64,000 nt of DNA from Thiospirillum jenense (GTDB lineage Bacteria > Pseudomonadota > Gammaproteobacteria > Chromatiales > Chromatiaceae). The position numbers and the translations under genes are program-made. Shown piece after piece: positions 29,970-39,021 of the stretch (position 1 is its first letter; the number at the start of each line of letters is the position of its first letter). The notes beneath the pieces are model-generated. The model was given only the letters and a program-made list of their open reading frames with translations, was not told the origin of the DNA and made no database searches. The DNA lies in NCBI RefSeq assembly GCF_014145225.1, contig NZ_JABVCQ010000009.1:46099-110098 (forward strand), in the 5' to 3' direction.

Positions 29970-30575
29970 TCACCAGCGCAATTCAAACACGCAGGCGGGC
30001 GCGCCGGCTGCTTGACACGCAATTTCAGTGACTTGGGTGCGGCGGCTGACCAGTGTTTGGCACAATCGCTCGAATGCGCCGACGTAAAAATCGCAGATCG
30101 GCTGCGGCGCGGTGGCATCGCGGCACAGTGGGCAGTGGGCAATGGTGATCTGCACCGGCCGGCGCAGATTGAAGTGGTAATGACCACTGCCGACGAATGT
30201 CCAGGCATTTTTTTCAATTGCTTTCAATAACATGCGGCAGGCCAGCGCCGGCGGGAGTAGCCGCAAAACCCGCTGCGCCGGTTTGGGAATGCGGTGCGCG
30301 AGCAGGTAATCACCGGTGCGTTGGCCGGCGTCGTGCGAGACAGCGCGGGCGGCATCCGCGTCGAGGTGCTGGCGCAGCGCGGCGGCGAGGGCGGTGACTT
30401 CGGTTTCCGGCACCATTTGCGTCGGCAATGCTGTCAAATAATGCGTCAGTCCGGCGGTGGTGAATATTTGCGCAGTTAATTCGGGATTGTTGTATTGCGC
30501 AGTTAATGCTTCGGCGACGCGGATAATGGCATTAGGGCCAATGCGGGGGATGTCAGTAGTATTTGAGGTGTGCAT
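29970..30575 (-). CDS. bchJ: V4R-domain protein, BchJ-like (8-vinyl reductase family)
   Basis: 201 residues from MHTSNTTDIPRIGPNAIIRV. The opening IGPNAI and the C-terminal V4R domain, with cysteines in CPLCRD, PICDFYVGAFERL, TEIACQAAGAPACVF, match BchJ. BchJ was assigned to 8-vinyl reduction or tetrapyrrole delivery in bacteriochlorophyll synthesis; its exact role is debated, and V4R domains also bind small molecules in non-phototrophs. It follows dsrP on the same strand, but a terminator-like hairpin stands between them. The match is moderately strong; phototrophy is inferred. Confidence 0.75.
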   Translation of the reverse strand: MHTSNTTDIPRIGPNAIIRVAEALTAQYNNPELTAQIFTTAGLTHYLTALPTQMVPETEVTALAAALRQHLDADAARAVSHDAGQRTGDYLLAHRIPKPAQRVLRLLPPALACRMLLKAIEKNAWTFVGSGHYHFNLRRPVQITIAHCPLCRDATAPQPICDFYVGAFERLCQTLVSRRTQVTEIACQAAGAPACVFELRW

Positions 30576-30649
30576 GAGAATTGAATGACGATAGATGAGT
30601 GGTGACAATGAGAATTGGATTGCTCCAGTGCGGGTATGATCGAATTGCG

Positions 30650-30694
30650 TTTAATAAAAAACCAGCAACGACCAATCAAATGCCGTGCTGGTTT
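30650..30694 (-). terminator. Probable intrinsic terminator of the dsr operon
   Basis: Read on the minus strand, AAACCAGCA (30694-30686) and TGCTGGTTT (30667-30659) form a 9-base stem with an 18-base loop, followed by TTTATTAAA. It lies about 60 bases after the dsrP stop. A GC-rich hairpin (GCCGCC-GAGTG-GGCGGC, 30718-30734) sits between dsrP and this site. This would end dsr transcription before the V4R gene. Confidence 0.65.
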
Positions 30695-30752
30695 AAAGAT
30701 GAATCAATAATGCAAGCGCCGCCGAGTGGGCGGCAATTGTTAGCGCGGTTGA

Positions 30753-31973
30753 TTAACTCGCTTTATAATGCGGATCAATGACATTGTCAGCCAATGATTC
30801 GGGTAAAAATTGCAATACCCGCACTCCAACCGCCGTGATAAATAACGCCACGGCCACGCCGCCGATGCCTAATAACAACTCCGGCAAACTCGGCAAATAA
30901 GAGGCAATCAAATTGCCCTCAGTCATTGCACCAAATGCCACAATCGTTTTGCCCGGGAACATGTTAATTGGGAAGGCTTGACTGCCAATAATCACGACAT
31001 ACATTGCCGCGAATCCACCGGCAATGGTTAAGCCACACGCGGTCGCAATCCAATTGCGGTCTTGGCTATAGTCGGGGTGATACAGCAATACCAATGGGGC
31101 AATGCTACCAATTATAATCCAACCGAACCAGAACATTAACGTATACACGCCGCCGCCCAGCAGAATGAAATGCTCGATGTCGTTGTATTTCGCGCCGTAC
31201 AGTTTGGTTAAATGATAAACCAACACGACGTACAGCATTACCATAATAAACAGCGCCAGCAGATTTTTTAATCGCTTTAACATGACCTCGCCCAGCGGGC
31301 GTTGATCTTCATTAAAGCTGAACATCAGCACCAGCAGATAAATTGCCAAGCCATAGGCGAGTGACATGGCGACAAATAATAATGCCAAGATGGCTGTGTC
31401 ATAGGCATCGCGCCCAACTAAAAAGCCAAAGATTGAGCCAGTACCAGTGGTCAGGGCTAATCGCCAAACCATTGCAAAACTGCCAATGGAATAATTATAC
31501 GGCCAGCCCTTGCGGTCAGCCATGCTCCACAAATACGCAATGACCACCGCTAAAAAGCCGGTGTATAAAAAGATATTCCAGGCAAAAATAGAACTGAAAT
31601 TGTAGGTGGTCATGGCGACAATTAACCGGTCGGGTCGCCCAAGATCAAGTACCAGAATTAACAGGCCGCCAACTAATAAGCCCGCTGCTAATAAACCGGA
31701 CAAACGCCCCAATGGTTTATAAACGGTTCTGCCAAACACCGTGCCAATGGAGGCGATATTCAATGCACCGGATGCTGCAATAATTAAAAACACGGCGAAG
31801 ACGTGCGGCATTCCCCAGACAACGGAATTATTCATACCGGTGACCCAATGCCCGTGATGTTCCACATAGAGCGTGGACAAACCGGCAATACCAATCACCG
31901 CCGCGAGTAAGGCTAATAAACTCCAATAGCGCGATGGGGGAATCCGCCATTCACGATACACAATTCTTTTCAT
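30753..31973 (-). CDS. dsrP: DsrP, integral membrane subunit of DsrMKJOP
   Basis: 406 residues with about ten transmembrane helices, NrfD/PsrC-like, starting after a short cytoplasmic RIVYREWRIPPSRYW. In the DsrMKJOP complex DsrP exchanges electrons with the quinone pool and the periplasmic DsrO/DsrJ. It is the last dsr gene here, 20 bases after dsrO. In Allochromatium vinosum dsrN, dsrR and dsrS follow; they are absent. Confidence 0.96.
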   Translation of the reverse strand: MKRIVYREWRIPPSRYWSLLALLAAVIGIAGLSTLYVEHHGHWVTGMNNSVVWGMPHVFAVFLIIAASGALNIASIGTVFGRTVYKPLGRLSGLLAAGLLVGGLLILVLDLGRPDRLIVAMTTYNFSSIFAWNIFLYTGFLAVVIAYLWSMADRKGWPYNYSIGSFAMVWRLALTTGTGSIFGFLVGRDAYDTAILALLFVAMSLAYGLAIYLLVLMFSFNEDQRPLGEVMLKRLKNLLALFIMVMLYVVLVYHLTKLYGAKYNDIEHFILLGGGVYTLMFWFGWIIIGSIAPLVLLYHPDYSQDRNWIATACGLTIAGGFAAMYVVIIGSQAFPINMFPGKTIVAFGAMTEGNLIASYLPSLPELLLGIGGVAVALFITAVGVRVLQFLPESLADNVIDPHYKAS

Positions 31974-31993
31974 GCGGGGGAAACCTCGTGCAA

Positions 31994-32821
31994 TTAGAGT
32001 CCAGCGTAACGCACGCCGGTATTAAGATTCAATTCTTGGCGAATCTGCCGGCTATTGACTTGCGCCAATGCCTGATGCAATGGGCTATTCGGATCATTTA
32101 AATCACCGAATACAATCGCGCCCTGACCTGATGCCGCGCAGGCATCCGCGCAGGCGGTGGAGGTTTGGCGATCATCATCGCGGCGGGACACACACAGATT
32201 GCAACTTTCGACGCAGCCCTTGCCACGCGGCACTTGCGTCAATTTTTGCGCCACCGGTTGATGCACAAAAGAGCGCGCCTGATACGGACACGCCATCATG
32301 CAGTAGCGACAGCCAATGCAAGTGTGACGATCTACCATCACAATTCCGTCAGCGCGCTTGAACGACGCCCCGGTCGGGCAGACATCCACGCACGGCGGCT
32401 CGGCGCAGTGTTGGCACATCAGCGGCAGTTGCGTCACCTGACCGGTCAGGTTATCGCGCAGCGTCACCTTGCGAATCCACGCCGACTGCTGATCCGCCCA
32501 GTCAGCCGCGTCATCCGTGGGTGATTGCTGCAAATTCAACCCATTTTCCCGTTCACACGCGGTCACACACGCATCGCAGCCGGCCGCACATTTGGTCGTG
32601 TCAATCAACATGCCCCAGCGGTGGGTGGACGTGACCGGCGTGGTGCGCGGCTCGGCGGTAGCAGTCAGCGTCGTCAACACCGCCCCGCCGCCCAGTGCAA
32701 CGGTCGCCACCCCGGCCGCGGCGTAATGCAGGAATTGACGGCGGTCAGTATCAACCGCATCAATTGAATCGGGTGTATCAATCGCGTCTGGCGATGAATG
32801 AGAGTGAGAAGCATAAGTCAT
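31994..32821 (-). CDS. dsrO: DsrO, periplasmic iron-sulfur subunit
   Basis: 275 residues. A Tat-type signal (DRRQFLHYAAAGVATVALGG) is followed by an HybA/NrfC-like ferredoxin with cysteine clusters CAAGCDACVTACE, CQHCAEPPCVDVCP and CIGCRYCMMACPYQ, giving several [4Fe-4S] centres. DsrO relays electrons between DsrJ and DsrP on the periplasmic side. Its start overlaps the stop of dsrJ by one base. Confidence 0.96.
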   Translation of the reverse strand: MTYASHSHSSPDAIDTPDSIDAVDTDRRQFLHYAAAGVATVALGGGAVLTTLTATAEPRTTPVTSTHRWGMLIDTTKCAAGCDACVTACERENGLNLQQSPTDDAADWADQQSAWIRKVTLRDNLTGQVTQLPLMCQHCAEPPCVDVCPTGASFKRADGIVMVDRHTCIGCRYCMMACPYQARSFVHQPVAQKLTQVPRGKGCVESCNLCVSRRDDDRQTSTACADACAASGQGAIVFGDLNDPNSPLHQALAQVNSRQIRQELNLNTGVRYAGL

Positions 32822-33294
32822 TATTCAGCGCCCTCTGAAACAGGTGGCAAAAGCAATAACTGCTGCGCCACTTCATGATTCCAACCTTCCCCGCTGGGAA
32901 TGGTGGCATGGCAATCAAAACAATTGAGTGTCACGGCGGCGGCGGCATGACACGCATTGCAAAATTGGCCAGTTGCGTTAATTGCAATGGGTGCGCCAGC
33001 GGCGGTATGACCGGTATGGCAGCTAATACAATTGCTTAAACTGTATTTGGTGCTGCGTATGCCATGCCGCACGGTGGCATCGCGTTGGTGTTGAATTAAT
33101 TCCATGTGATAACGGCGCATGTGATCGGCCGGTTCAACGCATTGCTTCACCTGCGCGGCGCGTGAACTTGGCACCACATATTCTCCAATCCGATCCGCCG
33201 CCAACGTCGGTTGACTAAACAGGATTTGACTGAAAAAGGCGAGAATGCACACGGCAATCCCAGTGAATTTGAAATGAGGGGTTGTCACAGCCAT
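32821..33294 (-). CDS. dsrJ: DsrJ, periplasmic triheme cytochrome c
   Basis: 157 residues with an N-terminal signal anchor (FTGIAVCILAFFSQILFSQ) and three heme-binding motifs CISCH, CNACH and CFDCH. Cys52 (QVKQCVEPADH) probably corresponds to the unusual cysteine heme ligand of A. vinosum DsrJ, which suggests sulfur chemistry at the heme. It is separated from dsrL by 248 bases that can form a long hairpin. Confidence 0.95.
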   Translation of the reverse strand: MAVTTPHFKFTGIAVCILAFFSQILFSQPTLAADRIGEYVVPSSRAAQVKQCVEPADHMRRYHMELIQHQRDATVRHGIRSTKYSLSNCISCHTGHTAAGAPIAINATGQFCNACHAAAAVTLNCFDCHATIPSGEGWNHEVAQQLLLLPPVSEGAE

Positions 33295-33455
33295 TCGCGG
33301 TTTACCAGTGAAATTCCAGAGTGAATAAGTGCCAATCGGTCAAGCAAACAAAAAATTGGTAAGGTGATAATTTCTGAATGAAAGCGGCGCACAAATACGT
33401 TAAACACGGCGCGTTATTTTAATTATTCCTGTTAAACAGTTTGCAATTGTTCAAT

Positions 33456-33501
33456 CCCGCCGCGGTCATTGGTAAATGATTAACCAGCAACACACGGCGG
33501 G
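33456..33501 (-). other. Structured element in the dsrL-dsrJ gap
   Basis: CCCGCCG (33456-33462) pairs with CGGCGGG (33495-33501), and inside it TCATT pairs with AATGA, giving a two-tier hairpin in the transcript between dsrL and dsrJ. There is no T-run after it on the minus strand, so an mRNA stability or processing element is more likely than a terminator. The rest of this 248-base gap shows no gene. Confidence 0.4.
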
Positions 33502-33542
33502 TATGAACTTTTCAATCCCCAGTGCAGAATTGAATTGCCGTG

Positions 33543-35507
33543 TTATTCACCCAAACCCATTTTGATGTAACCGGTCGGGCAAACATCCGCGCAAATATGA
33601 CAGCCAATGCACTTGGCATAATCGGTGGCAACATAACGGCCGGTGGTGCGCTCGGATTTGTCCACGCGATACACCGCCGTTTGCGGGCAGAAAATCACGC
33701 AATTGTCGCACTCAAAACACATGCCGCAACTCATGCAGCGCTTGGCTTCGGCCACCGCATCGGCGTCGGTAAACCCAATCACGCGCTCTTTGAAATGCCC
33801 CAGCACTTCCTCGGCACTCGGCACCTCTTCCTGCCGAACACGACGCGGCTGATAATTGAAATGCCCGAGGAACAACTCGTCATGCGGGATCACTTCGGCA
33901 CTACCGCGATCTTCAAAGTTATGCACCGCCCAGTTGCCCTCGGACGTGCCGCGCAAATCACCCCGTTCCGCCGGACTAAACGACTCCGGCGCCAACTCGG
34001 CTTCACGCAATTTGTTCAACAAATCAAAATGATGCACGTCAATTTTCGGACGTTTGGGTTGGTCGTGATCTTGCAAATACGCATCAACCGACTGCGCCGC
34101 AACCCACGCCTGCCCAATTGCGGTGGTCAACAAATGTGGCCGCACGATGTCACCCGCGACGAAATGCCCTTGTTTATCCGGCACTTGGAAGAATTTATCC
34201 GCGTTGATAAACCCGCGGCCGTTATCCATCGCATCCAAACCGGTCAGATCACCGCCCTGCCCAATCGCTGACACGATCAAGTCGGCGTCCAGCACCCGCT
34301 CGGTGCCGTCAATCGCCACCGGCCGCCCGTCGGGTTGCACGGTGCAATCGGCCACTTTCAGCCCAATCGCCCGCCCGGCGGCATTTTTCAGCACTTCCAG
34401 CGGCATCACCCCGTCCAGCACCGTCACGCCTTCATACAGCGCATCGTGGACTTCATGCTCCGCCGCCGTCATCTTGTCGCGGGTGAACAGCGAGGTCAGG
34501 GTCACGGTCGCGCCCTCAGCCTTCGCCGCCGTCACCGCGTCATGCGCAACGTAACCGTCATGGATCACGCGCTCGGGCACTTCGCTCTGCCCGGTGCGAT
34601 TGATGTGACCCAAGCGGCGGGCGACGGACACCACGTCAATTGACGTATCACCGCCACCGACGCACACGACTTTTTCCGCCGTGACCTTCATCCGCCCTTC
34701 GTTAAAGGCTTTCAAAAATGCCACGCCGGACACGCAGTTGGGCGTATCTTTCCAACCCGGGACGGGCAAGCCGCGCCCGCTTTGGCAACCGATTGCCCAC
34801 AACACCGCGTCAAAGTCTTTTTCCAACTGTTCGATCGTGATGTTCGTGCCGACGCGCATGTTGAACTGCACTTCGATGTCGCCGAGGTCAAGAATGCGTT
34901 GGATTTCAGCATCTAACTTGTCACGCGGGACGCGATAGCCGGGGATGCCGAAGCGGAACATGCCGCCCAGCGCGGTGTTGGCTTCAAAAATGGTGCTGGC
35001 GTGACCCATGCGGCGCAACTGGTACGCGGCAGCTAAACCCGCGGGGCCGCCGCCGATGATGGCGATCCGCTTGCCACTCAACGCTGGCGCGGCGGGGAAA
35101 CGGTAGCCGTTCGCAATCGCCGTGTCGCCAATGAACTGCTCGACCGCGTTAATGCCGACAAAATCCTCGACCTCGTTGCGATTGCAACCGGCTTGGCACG
35201 GCGCCGGACACACCCGCCCCATCAGTGCAGGGAACGGATTGGCGTCAGTGGAACGCAAAAAGGCGTATTCCTGCCACGTCATGCCTTTGGGCGGCTGTTC
35301 CAACCCGCGCACGATCTGCAACCAACCGCGAATGTCCTCACCCGACGGGCAACTGCCTTGACATGGCGGGGTTTTATGCACATAGGTCGGGCATTTGTGA
35401 CTGGTATCCTGTACAAAAATCTTGTCGGTCAACTTGTCCCAAACGTTGTCGCCATCTTCAAACCGGCGCCAGGAGAGCTTGGTCATATCGTCGCTGGCAG
35501 TTGCCAT
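33543..35507 (-). CDS. dsrL: DsrL, iron-sulfur flavoprotein NAD(P)H:acceptor oxidoreductase
   Basis: About 654 residues. It is glutamate-synthase-small-subunit-like, with FAD motif (IAIIGGGPAGLAAAYQLRRM) and NAD(P) motif (VVCVGGGDTSIDVVSVARRL), and ends with a ferredoxin domain (CMSCGMCFECDNCVIFCP, CIGCHICADVCPTGYIKMGL). In sulfur oxidisers DsrL accepts electrons from DsrAB and reduces NAD; it marks oxidative dsr operons. ATG 35507 is chosen because GGAG lies 9 bases upstream; the frame opens at 35522. Confidence 0.96.
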   Translation of the reverse strand: MATASDDMTKLSWRRFEDGDNVWDKLTDKIFVQDTSHKCPTYVHKTPPCQGSCPSGEDIRGWLQIVRGLEQPPKGMTWQEYAFLRSTDANPFPALMGRVCPAPCQAGCNRNEVEDFVGINAVEQFIGDTAIANGYRFPAAPALSGKRIAIIGGGPAGLAAAYQLRRMGHASTIFEANTALGGMFRFGIPGYRVPRDKLDAEIQRILDLGDIEVQFNMRVGTNITIEQLEKDFDAVLWAIGCQSGRGLPVPGWKDTPNCVSGVAFLKAFNEGRMKVTAEKVVCVGGGDTSIDVVSVARRLGHINRTGQSEVPERVIHDGYVAHDAVTAAKAEGATVTLTSLFTRDKMTAAEHEVHDALYEGVTVLDGVMPLEVLKNAAGRAIGLKVADCTVQPDGRPVAIDGTERVLDADLIVSAIGQGGDLTGLDAMDNGRGFINADKFFQVPDKQGHFVAGDIVRPHLLTTAIGQAWVAAQSVDAYLQDHDQPKRPKIDVHHFDLLNKLREAELAPESFSPAERGDLRGTSEGNWAVHNFEDRGSAEVIPHDELFLGHFNYQPRRVRQEEVPSAEEVLGHFKERVIGFTDADAVAEAKRCMSCGMCFECDNCVIFCPQTAVYRVDKSERTTGRYVATDYAKCIGCHICADVCPTGYIKMGLGE

Positions 35508-35610
35508 GGTGTCGGTCTCCATTATTTTAATTGCGGGGACGGCCCGCGTTGAATTAGTTCATCAATTAAAACTGAAAACGGGAGGCAGTGCGCGCTCCCA
35601 ACGTAATTAT

Positions 35611-37140
35611 TTAATCATCACTGTCGTCATCATCATCTTGGTCATCGTCACGCGGAGTGAGAACAATCGCATTCGAGACCAATTGATGCACACTGACAAT
35701 TTGATCCATGTTCATGCCGTAATAGGGCAGCACTTTAGTGAATTGACTTTTGCAAATCGCGCAAATAGCGGCCATGTGCGTCACGCCCTTTTCGCGCATC
35801 ACATTGTTCAACGCTTCCATACGCGGCAATGCACCCTTCACGCGCAATTCCATTAAATCATCGGTTAATAACCCACCGCCGCCACCGCAGCAGAAGGTGC
35901 GATCACGGATGGTTTCTTCATCCATATCGTAGAAATGATTACAGGTGGCGCGAATAATAGCGCGGGGAATATCGAATTGACCGCCGGGGTAATTACCCAT
36001 GCGCGAAGCGCGGGCGACATTGCAGGAATCATGGAAAGTCAAAACCTTATCGTCATTCTGACTCTTATCCAGATTTAATTTGCCCTGTTGAATTAACTCG
36101 TGCGTGAATTCGCAAATGTGTTGCGGCACTGGATAACGCGGATCAAGAAAATCCCACGGCCCGGCCAGCGTATTCAAAAAGTTATAAGCCACGCGCCACG
36201 CATGACCGCATTCACCAAAGACAATCCGCTTGACACCGAGTTTGATGGCCGCTTCACGAATGCGTTGCGACAAGCGCCGCATATTGTCATACGAACCAAT
36301 GAACATGCCGAAATTAGCGGCTTCAGACGCATAAGAACTGAAAGTCCAACTCACGCCTGCTTCATGGAAAACTTTGCCATACCCAATTAAACCGTCAACA
36401 TGCGGTTCAGCAAAGAAATCCGCCGACGGTGTAACTAATAAAATATCGACGCCGGCTTTATCAATTGGATAACGTACCTGTACCCCGGTGTCATCATAAA
36501 CATCTTCTTCTAAGCCTTCTAAAGTGTCAATTAACGCCGGCCCCGGCAACCCGAGGTTATTACCAATACGATAAACTTTAGCAATGATCTCGTTGCAATA
36601 CTTTTGCCCAACACCGATGCTATCCATGATTTCACGCGCTGCCATTGAAATCTCAGCGGTGTCAATACCATACGGGCAAAACACTGAGCAGCGGCGGCAT
36701 TGTGAACATTGGTGATAATAGCTATACCAATCACTCAACACGTCTTCAGTGAGGTCTTGCGCGCCCACTAATTGCGGGAATAAACGACCTGCCAGCGTGA
36801 AGTACCGCCGATACACTTTGCGCATTAAATCTTGACGCGCTACCGGCATGTTTTTTGGATCATGGGTGCCGAGGTAATAATGACATTTATCAGTACAGGC
36901 GCCGCATTTGACACACGCATCTAAATAGACGCGCAATGAACGATACTTGCCCAACAGGTCGCCCATTTTGGCAATCGCCTGTTGCTGCCAGTTCTCCACC
37001 AATTCACCGGGGAAACCGAGCGGACCCTGAAATTCTGGCTTCGATTTGAATGGACTAGAATGCGCCATCGCATCCATTTTAAGGGCCGGAATCTCTGGAT
37101 ATTCTTTGAGTTCTGGAACAGCAAAATCAACTTTAGCCAT
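35611..37140 (-). CDS. dsrK: DsrK, HdrD-like iron-sulfur subunit
   Basis: 509 residues, HdrD-like. Two ferredoxin-type clusters (CVKCGACTDKCHYYL and CSQCRRCSVFCPYG) precede two CCG-type segments (HDSCNVARASRMG, and CCGGGGGLL) that form the non-cubane catalytic [4Fe-4S] centre. DsrK is thought to handle DsrC trisulfide on the cytoplasmic side, linked to DsrM. The C-terminus is very acidic (DDDQDDDDDSDD). It follows dsrM by 70 bases. Confidence 0.96.
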   Translation of the reverse strand: MAKVDFAVPELKEYPEIPALKMDAMAHSSPFKSKPEFQGPLGFPGELVENWQQQAIAKMGDLLGKYRSLRVYLDACVKCGACTDKCHYYLGTHDPKNMPVARQDLMRKVYRRYFTLAGRLFPQLVGAQDLTEDVLSDWYSYYHQCSQCRRCSVFCPYGIDTAEISMAAREIMDSIGVGQKYCNEIIAKVYRIGNNLGLPGPALIDTLEGLEEDVYDDTGVQVRYPIDKAGVDILLVTPSADFFAEPHVDGLIGYGKVFHEAGVSWTFSSYASEAANFGMFIGSYDNMRRLSQRIREAAIKLGVKRIVFGECGHAWRVAYNFLNTLAGPWDFLDPRYPVPQHICEFTHELIQQGKLNLDKSQNDDKVLTFHDSCNVARASRMGNYPGGQFDIPRAIIRATCNHFYDMDEETIRDRTFCCGGGGGLLTDDLMELRVKGALPRMEALNNVMREKGVTHMAAICAICKSQFTKVLPYYGMNMDQIVSVHQLVSNAIVLTPRDDDQDDDDDSDD

Positions 37141-37210
37141 CGGTTAACCTCAGCAAACAGCAATCAACATTGCAATTAAAAGTCATTATAAAACGCAATG
37201 GCGATAACGA

Positions 37211-37945
37211 TCACGGTTGTTGTTCTAAACGGCGCGCCCAAGGCGCCAGGTGGCGTTGATCGCGGGCGTTATCTACTTGATTGCGCGTTGGGCTAAAAAA
37301 GAGACCAGGGGCGTGGAGCAATTTGCTGTACGGGAAAATAATTAACAATGCTGCAACCAATAATAAATGGATTAATAACACCGGGTCGGCTGGCAACAGG
37401 TGAAATTCAAAATGGTACAATCCCTGATAAAACGCTTTTACTTGCATAATATCGGTGTGCATAAAAAAGCGCATAAATAATCCAGTCAGCCCAATCGTAA
37501 CTATTAACCCTAAAATGAGATGATCTGATCGAGCGGTGATATACTGGACGCGATCAACTAAGAAACGCCGCGCCCACAAACCGGCTAACCCAACCACCAT
37601 CGCAATACCACCATAAATACCAAAGGGTTGAATCATGGTAATGACAACTGGCACCGGTTCTAATATGTAACGCAAATGTCGCAGGGTCACGAGAAATAAA
37701 CCGAAATGAAAAATCCACCCAAATAACCACGTCCACTTATTGCCACGAAACAGACTTTCAAAAAACACCACTTCACGCAACATCCGCAAAGTCACACCAG
37801 TGCGGGTGATCGGGGCGGGCGTGGTTGGGATTTTAAGCGGGGCAGGGGTACGCGCATATTGCACGATTTTGTTTAATAAACCTACAACTAATACCAACGT
37901 GGCAAAGTAGTATAAATAAGCGAAAACACTTGAAATAAAAGACAT
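37211..37945 (-). CDS. dsrM: DsrM, cytochrome b membrane subunit
   Basis: 244 residues with about five or six transmembrane helices, NarI-like, binding heme b. Helices include FAYLYYFATLVLVVGLL and WLFGWIFHFGLFLVTLRHL, with histidines inside helices available as heme ligands. It couples DsrK to the quinone pool. A 385-base gap separates it from dsrC, so it may begin a separate transcript. Confidence 0.95.
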   Translation of the reverse strand: MSFISSVFAYLYYFATLVLVVGLLNKIVQYARTPAPLKIPTTPAPITRTGVTLRMLREVVFFESLFRGNKWTWLFGWIFHFGLFLVTLRHLRYILEPVPVVITMIQPFGIYGGIAMVVGLAGLWARRFLVDRVQYITARSDHLILGLIVTIGLTGLFMRFFMHTDIMQVKAFYQGLYHFEFHLLPADPVLLIHLLLVAALLIIFPYSKLLHAPGLFFSPTRNQVDNARDQRHLAPWARRLEQQP

Positions 37946-38330
37946 GTTTCCCGCGACCTCTACCTAATGTCGGGTGCGCTCGGCGTACCCTGCTATTAAT
38001 TCAACAATCAATCACACCAACAGATTGGCATGTCAGATCGTGGCTAAATTTTCATTACATTCGCCAATTCAGGCTGTGTCATTATATTCAAATTAACTAA
38101 ACTTTTTTGCCAACAATAGCGACTCGCAGTGTTGCTGACAGCCGTATTACACAAGATGACTGAATATAAACTTCGCCATTCAATCAACACATGGCGATGA
38201 CTTAAACACAAACACCATTGCCCTGAACACGTCGGAGGGCATCATGTTTAATAACGGCGCACCCAGTTTGACATGAAAAAAATCATACAATTACCGGGAC
38301 ACGCCATCATGCTAAACTGCCACGCAATAA
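37946..38330. other. 385-base gap between dsrC and dsrM
   Basis: No gene is seen on either strand; a short plus-strand frame here runs into dsrC antisense and is a shadow. The stretch is AT-rich. It holds one weak hairpin (GCCCT/AGGGC near 38220-38240) but no convincing T-run. A gap this size within dsr suggests a terminator after dsrC and/or a promoter for dsrMKLJOP, consistent with the strong separate expression of dsrC known in A. vinosum. Confidence 0.5.
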
Positions 38331-38663
38331 TTAAACGCAGCCGGTCGGTTTGGGTAAACCTGCATAACGGCAGGCTTGTTTTGCTGGCCCGTAGGGAAAT
38401 AAGCCATACAGATATTTGCTATTACCCTTATCCTTACCCATCTTTTTACCAACCGCTTTAGTCAATACCCGCACGGCTGGCGCGATTTGGTATTCTTCAT
38501 AATACTCGCGCAGGAAGTTAATGATGTCCCAATGCTCGTCAGTCAATTCCAGATCATCTTCTTTTGACATGACGGTTGCAACGCCCGGCTCCCAGTCGTT
38601 GATGTTAGCCAAGTATCCTTCTTCATCCGTTTCAAACATTTTGCCATTGACTTCAATTGGCAT
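38331..38663 (-). CDS. dsrC: DsrC sulfur-carrier protein
   Basis: 110 residues. The flexible C-terminal arm ends KQACRYAGLPKPTGCV, with both redox cysteines (Cys98 and Cys109) that define true DsrC. DsrC accepts sulfur from DsrEFH via the penultimate cysteine and is the substrate of DsrAB and DsrMKJOP. Position after dsrH is canonical. A cysteine-free paralogue lies at 44969-45307. Confidence 0.97.
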   Translation of the reverse strand: MPIEVNGKMFETDEEGYLANINDWEPGVATVMSKEDDLELTDEHWDIINFLREYYEEYQIAPAVRVLTKAVGKKMGKDKGNSKYLYGLFPYGPAKQACRYAGLPKPTGCV

Positions 38664-38700
38664 AATTCAATTCCTCTTTAAGTGATTTAATTAGTAAAGG

Positions 38701-39009
38701 TTATAGCCAGGCTTGCACTTTATCGTGCTGTGCGACCAGTTCAACAAAACCGTCATATTCAACAACAGCCATGCCTGGAATGAGACGATCGGTATCAAAA
38801 CCGCGTGCTTTTAAATCCGCACCCAACACATAGATTTTATTCGTCGTGAGGGTCTGTTGCATGTGCGCAGCGATTTGACTGCCCTGTAACGCACCATAAA
38901 CGCCATCTTCAAACAACAGGATGGTCGCATCAGGCGTGATGTGATTAAGACAGGCAGCCAGTGCTGTCTTTTCAAAAGGCGATTTATTGACAGTGTGCAG
39001 AATACTCAT
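38701..39009 (-). CDS. dsrH: DsrH sulfurtransferase subunit
   Basis: 102 residues, TusB-like, of the heterohexameric DsrEFH complex. Cys20 (KTALAACLNHI) matches the conserved but non-essential cysteine described for A. vinosum DsrH. The gene is 12 bases after dsrF. DsrEFH receives sulfur from rhodanese/TusA and passes it to DsrC. Confidence 0.95.
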   Translation of the reverse strand: MSILHTVNKSPFEKTALAACLNHITPDATILLFEDGVYGALQGSQIAAHMQQTLTTNKIYVLGADLKARGFDTDRLIPGMAVVEYDGFVELVAQHDKVQAWL

Positions 39010-39021
39010 GGATGACCTCGA

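Noticed and set aside
33540..34271. 243-residue frame opposite dsrL
   Set aside because: dsrL is unmistakable on the minus strand; this is its complement.
38273..38461. Small plus-strand frame in the dsrC-dsrM gap
   Set aside because: Most of it is antisense to dsrC, and it has no recognisable features.
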